From: Streptosporangiaceae bacterium
GTDB taxonomy: Bacteria > Actinomycetota > Actinomycetes > Streptosporangiales > Streptosporangiaceae
Direction of reading: 5' to 3'
Length of the DNA: 8,786 bases
NCBI GenBank assembly: GCA_030039095.1
Contig: JASHQP010000677.1
Location: 1 to 8,786, forward strand
Shown here: positions 1 through 5,624 of the stretch, one piece after another
Layout: each line of letters starts with the position of its first letter
How positions within the stretch are numbered: position 1 is the first letter of the stretch
The notes under the pieces: model-generated
The model's input: the letters and a program-made list of their open reading frames with translations, nothing else
Database searches by the model: none
What the model was told of the DNA's origin: nothing
Position numbers and translations under genes: made by a program

Positions 1-1
1 G

Positions 2-2629
2 ATAACCGATCTCGGCGCCCCCGACGAGGTCATGGGGTACGCGGGGCGCAGCAGCGTGCTGCCGGGCCAGCCGGTCGACCTCTATGTATCCACGACCTCG
101 CGGGAATTCCGGGTCGTGGCGTTCCGCGTCGGCTGGTACAACGGCGACCTGGCCCGCCGGGTCTGGGAGTCGCCCGCGGTGCGCGGCGTGGAGCAGAAAC
201 CGGCCGGCTTCATCGAGCAGACCAGCACGGTCACCACCGACTGGGGCACGTCGGTGACCGTTCCGACCGACGGCTGGCCGGCCGGGTCCTACCTGCTACG
301 CCTCGACGCGCACTCCGGCGCGCAGCGTTACATCCCGCTGACGGTCCGCTCCCCGGAAACGGCGGGCAAGGTGGTGCTCAAGAACTGCGTCGCGACATGG
401 CAGGCCTACAACACCTGGGGCGGCTACGACCTCTACCAGGGGCCGGACGGCAGCTACGGCACCCGTTCGTACGCGGTCAGCCTGGACCGGCCGTACGACC
501 AGGAGGGCGCCTACCTGTTCATGGTGTACGAGCGGAAGCTGATCAACCTCGCCGAGCGCATGGGGATCCCGCTCGCGTACCTGACCAGCATGGATATCGC
601 CAGCGACCGGCACGCGCTGGACGGAGCGAGCGCGCTCGTCTCGCTCGGCCACGACGAGTACTGGTCCCCGCCCGAGCGCGCCGCCGTGACCGCGGCCAGG
701 GACGCCGGGGTGAACCTGGCGTTCCTCGGCGCGAACGCGATGTTCCGGCGGACCCGGCTCGAGCCGACCGCGCTCGGCGCCGACCGGCTGGTGATCTGCT
801 ACAAGACCAGCTACACGCAGGACCCCATGTACGGCAAGGACAACGCCCTGGTGACCAACAACGCCTGGCGCGAGCCCCCGGACCCGGATCCGGAGTCGTC
901 GGTGATCGGGACGCTGTACGAGAGCTACCCGACCGTGGCCGACTACGTCGTGGCCACGCCGGGCGCCTGGATGTTCGCCGGAACCGGCGCGCGCGAGGGC
1001 ACCAGGTTCGCGTCCCTGGTGGGCATCGAGTACGACAGGGTCAACCCCGGCTACCCGCTGGAGCGGCCGATCCAGATCCTGTCCCACTCGCCGCTGACCT
1101 GCAACGGGGTCAACAGCTACTCCGATTCCGCCTACTACACGCACAGCAGCGGTGCCGGGGTGTTCAACGCGGGGACGATGCGGTGGGTCGAGTCGTTCGG
1201 GCCGCCGCTGTACCACTGGGGGATCACCAGGGCGTGCGGCGCGTTCACCCGCCGGGTCACCGCCAACGTCCTGCGCGCGTTTGCCGACGGCCCGGCCGCC
1301 GCGAAGCACCCGGCGCACGACAACCTCGACGCGATGCACGAATGGCCGGGCGACCCGATCTCCGCCGGGCACGATCTCTGGCCGCCGGTTACGCTGTTAC
1401 CCCGCGTATGCTCGGAGGCATCTCCCCGCCCCCCGGAGGTGCCAGTGAGTGCGGCAGCGAATCTGCTGCGCGGACGCCGGGCCAGGTGGGCGGTGCCGGC
1501 CGGCGCGGTGGCGGTGGTCGGGATCGTCATCGCCGGGTCCGTGATCGCCCGCGGCCAGGCGGCCACACCGACGCTGCCCGCCCGGACCACGGCGCAGTTG
1601 CTGGCCGCGGTCGACAACCCCGCCGCGCTGCCGTCGGCGATGACCGCGACCGTCGCCGAGACCGCGTCGCTCGGCCTCCCCGACCTGCCCGGCTCCGATG
1701 ACCCGCTGTCCGGCCTCTCGCTGCTGTCCGGCTCGCACACGTTCAAGATCGCCTACGACGGCCCGGCCAGGGTGCGGGTAGCGGTCCCGGTGTCGATGGG
1801 CGAGACCGACCTGCGCCGCGACGGGCGCAACGTCTGGCTCTGGGACAGCCAGACCAACAAGGCGACGCACTACATCCTGCCGGCCGGCGCAGCGAACACC
1901 GCGCCGAGCATCCCGGCCCAGAGCGTCCCGGCGCCGCCGCAGCTGGCCAAGCAGATCCTGGCCGCGGTGGGCTCCACGACCAAGGTCGGCCTGCAGCGCA
2001 GCGTGACAGTCGCGGGCCAGCCCGCCTACCAGCTCACGCTGGCGCCCAGGGACAGCCGCTCGCTGGTCGGGCGCGTCAGCATCGCCATCGACGCGCACAA
2101 CTCGCTGCCGCTGCAGGTGCAGGTGTTCGCGCGCGGCGCGGCCAGCCCCGCGTTCAGCGTGGGCTACACCTCGCTCTCGTTCGTGAAGCCCGCCGCGTCC
2201 AACTTCGCGTTCTCCCCGCCGCCGGGCGCCACGGTGAAGACGGTCACGGTCCCGGCCGGCCTGCCCGCCGGCGCCGTCGGAACGGGCGGCGTCCTGCCGA
2301 CGATTCCGGCCGGCGCCGTTCCGGCCAACGTCAAGGTCTCCACGCCGACCGGCGCGGGAACGTCCTTCCCGGCCGGGCCCCAGGTGCTGGGCAAGGGCTG
2401 GCTCTCGGTCGCGGTGCTGCCCGCTTCGGCCCCCGCCAGCGAAGGCGCGAGCGCGGAGAACGTCCTCGGCGCGCTGGTAGCCGCCTCCACGCCGGTGCAC
2501 GGCTCCTGGGGCAGCGGCCGCCTGCTCCGCACCAGCCTGTTCTCGGTGCTGATGCTTTCCGACGGCAGGGTCCTGGCCGGCGCCGTCGTGCCCTCGGTTC
2601 TGTACGCGGACGCGGCACACCTGCGGTGA
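2..2629 (+). CDS. N,N-dimethylformamidase beta-subunit-like protein, 5'-partial, reading in frame into a LolA-like protein
   Basis: The frame is open from base 2, so the true start lies outside the window; the first ATG inside it is at 32 and residues are numbered from there. Residues ~1-452 resemble the C-terminal domain of the N,N-dimethylformamidase large subunit (DUF6605-type, common in actinomycetes). Visible family-like motifs are WQAYNTWGGYDLY (123-135), GHDEYW (206-211) and GIEYDR (331-336). The characterised amidase binds a mononuclear iron through two Tyr and one Glu; tyrosines in the first two motifs and Glu333 are candidate equivalents, but this is inference. Substrate is unknown; most relatives are not proven amidases. 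The domain seems to finish near HDLWPPV (~446-452). The frame then continues without a stop through about 19 codons of atypical composition into a membrane-anchored LolA-like protein with its own good start at 1445. I think these are two genes whose separating stop is missing (mutation, frameshift or sequence error), but as given it is one frame. Confidence 0.75.
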   Translation: MTDLGAPDEVMGYAGRSSVLPGQPVDLYVSTTSREFRVVAFRVGWYNGDLARRVWESPAVRGVEQKPAGFIEQTSTVTTDWGTSVTVPTDGWPAGSYLLRLDAHSGAQRYIPLTVRSPETAGKVVLKNCVATWQAYNTWGGYDLYQGPDGSYGTRSYAVSLDRPYDQEGAYLFMVYERKLINLAERMGIPLAYLTSMDIASDRHALDGASALVSLGHDEYWSPPERAAVTAARDAGVNLAFLGANAMFRRTRLEPTALGADRLVICYKTSYTQDPMYGKDNALVTNNAWREPPDPDPESSVIGTLYESYPTVADYVVATPGAWMFAGTGAREGTRFASLVGIEYDRVNPGYPLERPIQILSHSPLTCNGVNSYSDSAYYTHSSGAGVFNAGTMRWVESFGPPLYHWGITRACGAFTRRVTANVLRAFADGPAAAKHPAHDNLDAMHEWPGDPISAGHDLWPPVTLLPRVCSEASPRPPEVPVSAAANLLRGRRARWAVPAGAVAVVGIVIAGSVIARGQAATPTLPARTTAQLLAAVDNPAALPSAMTATVAETASLGLPDLPGSDDPLSGLSLLSGSHTFKIAYDGPARVRVAVPVSMGETDLRRDGRNVWLWDSQTNKATHYILPAGAANTAPSIPAQSVPAPPQLAKQILAAVGSTTKVGLQRSVTVAGQPAYQLTLAPRDSRSLVGRVSIAIDAHNSLPLQVQVFARGAASPAFSVGYTSLSFVKPAASNFAFSPPPGATVKTVTVPAGLPAGAVGTGGVLPTIPAGAVPANVKVSTPTGAGTSFPAGPQVLGKGWLSVAVLPASAPASEGASAENVLGALVAASTPVHGSWGSGRLLRTSLFSVLMLSDGRVLAGAVVPSVLYADAAHLR
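1388..1439 (+). promoter_or_regulatory. Probable non-coding linker with ribosome binding site and possible promoter
   Basis: GGAGG at 1435-1439 is a strong ribosome binding site for the GTG at 1445. Upstream, TATGCT at 1407-1412 resembles an actinobacterial -10 box, and GTTAC is repeated at 1388-1392 and 1396-1400; no convincing -35 box is visible. Six of the 19 codons from 1388 to 1444 end in A or T (GTT, TTA, GTA, GCA, TCT, CCA), against two of the 22 codons before it. The TTA at 1397 is the only one in frame with a gene in this window. This suggests spacer rather than coding sequence. The ribosome binding site is well supported; the promoter is speculative. Confidence 0.45.
1445..2629 (+). 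CDS. Membrane-anchored LolA-like (DUF2092/RseB-like fold) protein, probable separate gene
   Basis: A GTG at 1445, five bases after GGAGG, gives a 394-residue protein. Residues 1-15 are basic (LLRGRRARW), followed by one hydrophobic segment at ~16-35 that would anchor or export it. The rest is extracytoplasmic: a half-barrel-like domain of the LolA/RseB type at ~45-260, with SHTFKIAYDGPARVRV (97-112) and DLRRDGRNVWLWD (122-134) typical of actinobacterial LolA-like proteins. A Pro/Ala/Gly-rich linker (~260-312) leads to a C-terminal block with GSWGSGRLLRTSLFSVLM (353-370) and a closing LYADAA. In diderm bacteria LolA carries lipoproteins; in actinomycetes the role is not established. No lipobox is evident. 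Its stop overlaps the start of the ABC ATPase gene (GTGA at 2626), so it probably works with that exporter, perhaps as an extracytoplasmic partner. The first ten codons are richer in A/T-ending codons, as is usual at real gene starts. The alternative is that it is the C-terminal half of a fusion. Confidence 0.72.
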   Translation: MSAAANLLRGRRARWAVPAGAVAVVGIVIAGSVIARGQAATPTLPARTTAQLLAAVDNPAALPSAMTATVAETASLGLPDLPGSDDPLSGLSLLSGSHTFKIAYDGPARVRVAVPVSMGETDLRRDGRNVWLWDSQTNKATHYILPAGAANTAPSIPAQSVPAPPQLAKQILAAVGSTTKVGLQRSVTVAGQPAYQLTLAPRDSRSLVGRVSIAIDAHNSLPLQVQVFARGAASPAFSVGYTSLSFVKPAASNFAFSPPPGATVKTVTVPAGLPAGAVGTGGVLPTIPAGAVPANVKVSTPTGAGTSFPAGPQVLGKGWLSVAVLPASAPASEGASAENVLGALVAASTPVHGSWGSGRLLRTSLFSVLMLSDGRVLAGAVVPSVLYADAAHLR

Positions 2630-3654
2630 GCCTCCGCTCCGGCCGGGACGAGGTCAGTTTCGGCCGTGGGGTCTCCCCGAGCGGGGCCGCCGCACCCAGG
2701 TCCAGTGCCTTGAACGGTGACGCCAGCGGGCTGGCCATCGCCACGATCGGGCTGGCCAAGCGGTTCCGCAGCCAGCTTGCGGTCGCCGGCATCGACCTGG
2801 CCGTGCCCCGCGGGTCGGTGTACGGGTTTCTCGGGCCGAACGGTTCCGGCAAGACGACCACGATCCGGATGCTGCTCGGGCTGATCCAGCCGACCGGCGG
2901 CAGCCAGCGGCTGCTCGGCGTGAACATGCCGGAGGGCGCGAACGCCGTGCTGCCGAGGGTGGGATCGCTGGTGGAGGGCCCGGCCTTCTATCCCCAGCTG
3001 TCCGGCCAGGACAACCTGGCCCGGCTGGACGCGGCGGACCGCGCCGCCAGCCCGCGGACGGCGGCGACCCGGATCGACGCGGCGCTCGACCGGGTGGGGC
3101 TGCTGGCCGCCGGCGGCAAGCACTGCCGCGCGTACTCGCTCGGCATGAAGCAGCGCCTCGCGATCGCGGCCGGGCTGCTGCAGCCGCGCGAGCTCATGAT
3201 CCTGGACGAGCCGACCAACGGCCTCGACCCGCAGGGCACCCGCGAGGTCCGGAGCCTGATCAAGCAGATCGCCGCCGACGGCACCACGGTCTTCGTGTCG
3301 TCGCACCTGCTGGCCGAGGTGGAGCAGATCTGCTCGCACGTGGGCGTGATGCGGGCCGGTGAGCTCGTGTTCCAGGGGACGCTCGAGGAACTGCGCGGCC
3401 GCGAGTCCGCGCGGATCCTGGTGCGCACCGGCGAGGCCGCACACGCAGCACGGGTGCTCGACCGGCTCGGGCTCACCGACGTGCGTGCAGACGGCCGGGA
3501 GGTGACCGCGCAGCTCGGTGAGCTGGCCCCGGAGACGGTGTGCGCCGAACTCGTGCACGCGGGCGTGCCCGTGGCCGGCCTGGAAACACCCCGGGCCAGC
3601 CTGGAGGACCTGTTCGTGGAGCTCACCGGCGAGGGCTTCGATGTCAACGGCTGA
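2626..3654 (+). CDS. ABC transporter ATP-binding protein (ABC-2/CcmA-type exporter ATPase)
   Basis: This is the 342-residue nucleotide-binding subunit of an ABC-2-type transporter, acting on the cytoplasmic face with the permease encoded next. In order: Walker A GPNGSGKTTT (70-79), Q-loop Gln near YPQ (122-124), signature variant YSLGMKQRL (170-178), Walker B and D-loop LMILDEPTNGLDP (190-202) and H-loop His227 in SSHLL. The SLGMKQRL signature is typical of the CcmA/drug-exporter branch. A C-terminal domain of the DUF4162 kind (~245-342) ends in the usual SLEDLFVELT. All catalytic motifs are intact. The GTG at 2626 overlaps the upstream stop (GTGA), implying translational coupling, but it has no clear ribosome binding site and gives about 36 residues of poorly conserved N-terminus. 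A TTG at 2710, about nine bases after AGG, is an alternative start. The exported substrate cannot be told from sequence. Confidence 0.93.
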   Translation: MSLRSGRDEVSFGRGVSPSGAAAPRSSALNGDASGLAIATIGLAKRFRSQLAVAGIDLAVPRGSVYGFLGPNGSGKTTTIRMLLGLIQPTGGSQRLLGVNMPEGANAVLPRVGSLVEGPAFYPQLSGQDNLARLDAADRAASPRTAATRIDAALDRVGLLAAGGKHCRAYSLGMKQRLAIAAGLLQPRELMILDEPTNGLDPQGTREVRSLIKQIAADGTTVFVSSHLLAEVEQICSHVGVMRAGELVFQGTLEELRGRESARILVRTGEAAHAARVLDRLGLTDVRADGREVTAQLGELAPETVCAELVHAGVPVAGLETPRASLEDLFVELTGEGFDVNG

Positions 3655-4531
3655 GGCTGCGGCGCCCCCGGCGGGCCGCGGGCAGCTGGCCGCGGCGGCG
3701 CACTGGCTGCGGCTGCTGCGCTCCGAGCTGCGCCTGACGTTCGGCCGCAAGCGCAACCTGGTGCTGCTGGCCGTGCTCGCCGCGGTCCCGGTGCTGCTCG
3801 GGCTCGTGCTCAGGTTCTCCTCCGGCGCGGGCAACGGCGGCGGTGGCGGCAACGGCAACGCGCCCGCGTTCCTCAGCCAGGTCACCGGCAACGGCGTGTT
3901 CCTGGCATTCCTCACGCTCGTGGTCGAGTCGACGCTGATTTTGCCGCTCGTCGTCGCGATCGTGACCGGCGACTCGATCGCGGGCGAGGCCAGCCGGGGC
4001 ACGCTGCGCTATCTGCTCACGGTGCCGTCCGGACGGACGCGGCTGCTCGGCATCAAGTTCACCGCGAACGTGGCCTTCTGCGTGGGTGCCTGCCTGGTGG
4101 TGTCCGCGGTCGCCGTGGCCATGGGCGCGATCTTGTTCCCCGTCGGGCCGGTCACGTTGCTGTCCGGCAACGCGGTCCCGCTGGGGGAGGGACTGCTGCG
4201 GCTGCTGTTCGTGACCCTCTACCTGGCCGCCGCTATGGCGGCGCTCGGCGCGATCGGGCTGGCGATTTCCACGCTCACCGAGCACCCGATCGGCGCGATC
4301 GCAGCGGTGCTGGTGATCGCGCTGGCCAGCGAGGTCGCCGACAGCGTGTCGCAACTCGGCGCGATCCACCCGTACCTGCCGACGCACTGGTGGCTGTCGT
4401 TCGACGCGCTGCTGCGGGTGCCGATCGTGTGGCCAGAACTCGGCCACGGCCTGCTGTCGTTCGCCGTCTACATCGTGATCTTCGGCTCGGTCGCCTGGGC
4501 CCGGTTCACCGCCGCCGACGTGACGAGCTAG
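3641..4531 (+). CDS. ABC-2 type transporter permease
   Basis: This 296-residue integral membrane subunit is the partner of the preceding ATPase. I start it at the ATG at 3641, which overlaps the ATPase end by 14 bases and follows a GAGGG-like site (from ~3631); the longer upstream frame only shadows the ATPase. Six hydrophobic segments are visible at about 39-58, 86-109, 140-166, 187-211, 216-235 and 266-288. The cytoplasmic loop after the second segment carries GDSIAGEASRGTLRYLLT (110-127) and PSGRTRLL, the hallmark of ABC-2 permeases. A Gly/Asn-rich low-complexity stretch (61-73) lies in the first outer loop. One permease plus one ATPase suggests that the exporter is a homodimer of each. 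Together with the LolA-like gene it forms a three-gene operon. Substrate is unknown; drug, lipid or peptide export are all possible. Confidence 0.92.
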   Translation: MSTAEAAAPPAGRGQLAAAAHWLRLLRSELRLTFGRKRNLVLLAVLAAVPVLLGLVLRFSSGAGNGGGGGNGNAPAFLSQVTGNGVFLAFLTLVVESTLILPLVVAIVTGDSIAGEASRGTLRYLLTVPSGRTRLLGIKFTANVAFCVGACLVVSAVAVAMGAILFPVGPVTLLSGNAVPLGEGLLRLLFVTLYLAAAMAALGAIGLAISTLTEHPIGAIAAVLVIALASEVADSVSQLGAIHPYLPTHWWLSFDALLRVPIVWPELGHGLLSFAVYIVIFGSVAWARFTAADVTS

Positions 4532-4532
4532 C

Positions 4533-4578
4533 CCCGCCGCCTGGATTTCAGTCAGATGACGCAAGCGAGGGCGGCGGG
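4533..4578 (+). promoter_or_regulatory. Inverted repeat in the leader of the SnoaL-like gene
   Basis: CCCGCCGCC at 4533-4541 can pair perfectly with GGCGGCGGG at 4570-4578, a nine-base GC-only stem with a 28-base loop. It lies between the permease stop and the GTG at 4581. It ends two bases before that start and partly covers the likely ribosome binding purines (GAGGG at ~4567-4571). No T run follows, so it is not a classical terminator. It could damp translation or separate the two transcription units. In DNA of this GC content such a stem can arise by chance, so the call is weak. Confidence 0.25.
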
Positions 4579-4580
4579 CC

Positions 4581-5018
4581 GTGAGCGAGTCTCGGGACAT
4601 GGAGACCAGCGAGCGGTACATGGAGATCGCCCGGAGGTGGTTCACGGACGGGTGGACCGGGGACCTGGCGATGGCCGACGACATCTTCGGCGAGGACCTG
4701 CACACCAACGGCGTCCGCGTCGGCGTGGCCGGCCCGGTCGGCAGGATCCGCGAGCGCCTCGACGCCTTCCCCGACCTGAGCACCAGCATCGAGGACATGT
4801 TCGTGTCCGGGGACAAGCTCGCCGTGACCCTCGTCTGGCGCGGAACACATGACGCCCCGTACGGCGGCGTGCCGGCCACCGGCAAGCCCGTCGAGGTGCG
4901 CGACACGGCGATCTGGCACTTCACCGGCGGCAAGGTCACCGAGATCCTGACGCTCCAGGACCAGTTCGGGATGCTGAAGCAGATCGGCTACCTTCCCGAG
5001 AGCGTGCACGCAGCGTGA
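4581..5018 (+). CDS. SnoaL-like / ester cyclase family protein (NTF2-like fold)
   Basis: This 145-residue small cytoplasmic protein has the NTF2-like alpha+beta cone fold of the SnoaL-like ester cyclase group. Family-like blocks are RWFTDGWTGDL (19-29), DAFPDLSTSIEDM (61-73), VWRGTHDAPYGGVPATGKPV (85-104), IWHFTGGKVTEI (111-122) and LQDQFGMLKQIGYLP (125-139). Length is normal for the family. The name comes from the polyketide cyclase SnoaL, but most single-domain relatives have no proven reaction, and no polyketide genes are present here. The GTG at 4581 is the likely start; ATG at 4599 (M7) is an alternative. The stop overlaps the start of the wrecked alpha/beta-hydrolase gene (GTGA at 5015-5018), so the two were once cotranslated and the hydrolase was probably its functional partner. 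Confidence 0.88.
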   Translation: MSESRDMETSERYMEIARRWFTDGWTGDLAMADDIFGEDLHTNGVRVGVAGPVGRIRERLDAFPDLSTSIEDMFVSGDKLAVTLVWRGTHDAPYGGVPATGKPVEVRDTAIWHFTGGKVTEILTLQDQFGMLKQIGYLPESVHAA

Positions 5019-5217
5019 CGGCGGATCCGATCGTCCTCGCCGACCACGCCGGAGCCCGGCTCTCTCACGGCAAGCCCACGGTCAACGGCGTGGAGATCCA
5101 CTACGCGATCGGCGGCAGCGGCGAGCCCGTGTTGAGTCCGGCCACAACATCGCGCTCGAGAACCCGGCCGCCCTGGCCCGGGCCTACCTCGACTTCTTCG
5201 CCGGAGCGGCGGCGTAG
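5015..5217 (+). pseudogene. Alpha/beta-hydrolase pseudogene with large internal deletion and frameshift
   Basis: The GTG at 5015 begins a typical alpha/beta-hydrolase N-terminus of about 40 codons (PTVNGVEIHYAIGGSGEPVL, residues 21-40), which normally runs into the strand and HG oxyanion motif. Here it stops at about 5134. From 5134 a different frame encodes SGHNIALENPAALARAYLDF, then FAGAAA and a TAG stop at 5215-5217, which is the usual C-terminal helix of the same family. The GH of that block carries the catalytic histidine. Relatives are about 290-300 residues long, so roughly 230 codons are missing, including the nucleophile and acid, and the halves are out of frame. A protein starting at 5015 would continue in the wrong frame to 5359 across the antisense of aconitase X. 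The gene is dead as given; a local assembly error that collapsed it is the alternative. Confidence 0.82.
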
Positions 5218-5624
5218 ATCCGGCCCCGCTCGTCCACCCGGATCCGCTCGCCTTCCCGGGCATCCAGCGGCCCGGGCAGGACGACCACCGAGGGCCCGCG
5301 GCCGTAGATCTCCCACGCGGCCGCGGCGCCGACGGCCAGGATCGTGTCGCGGTCGGTGAGCAGCAGCATCGCCGGCGCCGTTGCGAGCCGCACGCATTCG
5401 AGCAGCGTGCTGCTCGAGGAGCTCGACCCGCGGGCCGCCCCCGTCAGCAGGGCGGTGCCGGTGATACTTACCTGGAACTGCGGATGGTGCTGGTCGATGA
5501 TCCGGCCGGTCTGCTCGTCCACCCCGCCCCAGAAGCTGACCGGCTCGGCCAGCCGGAGCAGCGGGCCCGACGCGGCTGTGCCGAGGATCAGCTCCCCGGC
5601 CACCAGCAGGCTGCCGTCAGTCAT
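5184..5624 (-). CDS. Aconitase X small subunit (swivel domain, DUF126)
   Basis: This 146-residue small subunit of a two-subunit aconitase X supplies the swivelling domain that closes over the active site formed with the large subunit. Family-like blocks are PVSFWGGVDEQTGRIID (28-44), with HHPQF following at 46-50, and the Ser-rich loop RGSSSSSSTLLE (65-76), thought by analogy with aconitase swivel domains to contact the substrate. PAMLLLTDRDTILAVGA (84-100) is also typical. The length is usual. The ATG at 5624 lies eight bases inside the large-subunit gene, so the two are translationally coupled and presumably made in equal amounts. The last ~11 codons (AAAPAKKSR end) are antisense to the tail of the hydrolase remnant, so this extreme C-terminus may be secondary. 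The substrate is discussed under the large subunit. Confidence 0.9.
   Translation of the reverse strand: MTDGSLLVAGELILGTAASGPLLRLAEPVSFWGGVDEQTGRIIDQHHPQFQVSITGTALLTGAARGSSSSSSTLLECVRLATAPAMLLLTDRDTILAVGAAAAWEIYGRGPSVVVLPGPLDAREGERIRVDERGRIYAAAPAKKSR

Noticed and set aside
296..2620. Long open frames antisense to the amidase/LolA-like region
   Set aside because: Their residues are dominated by Arg, Gly, Ala, Pro and Val with no domain pattern, as expected for shadows of high-GC genes; the plus strand carries recognisable families.
2675..2686. CCCCGAGCGGGG hairpin after the LolA-like stop, considered as a terminator
   Set aside because: Only a four- to five-base stem, no T run, and it lies within the coding frame of the ABC ATPase, which is coupled to the upstream gene.
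3518..3640. Upstream in-frame extension of the permease to 3518
   Set aside because: Its residues are Arg/Pro/Ala-rich shadow of the ATPase C-terminus; the ATG at 3641 with a nearby purine-rich site gives the normal N-terminus.
3820..3862. GGC/AAC-rich repetitive stretch in the permease gene
   Set aside because: Low-complexity Gly/Asn loop between membrane segments 1 and 2, common in such permeases; not a mobile or regulatory repeat.
2164..4002. A 612-codon minus-strand open frame opposite the ABC ATPase and permease
   Set aside because: The complementary strand encodes complete Walker A, signature, Walker B and membrane segments; the antisense product has no recognisable motif.
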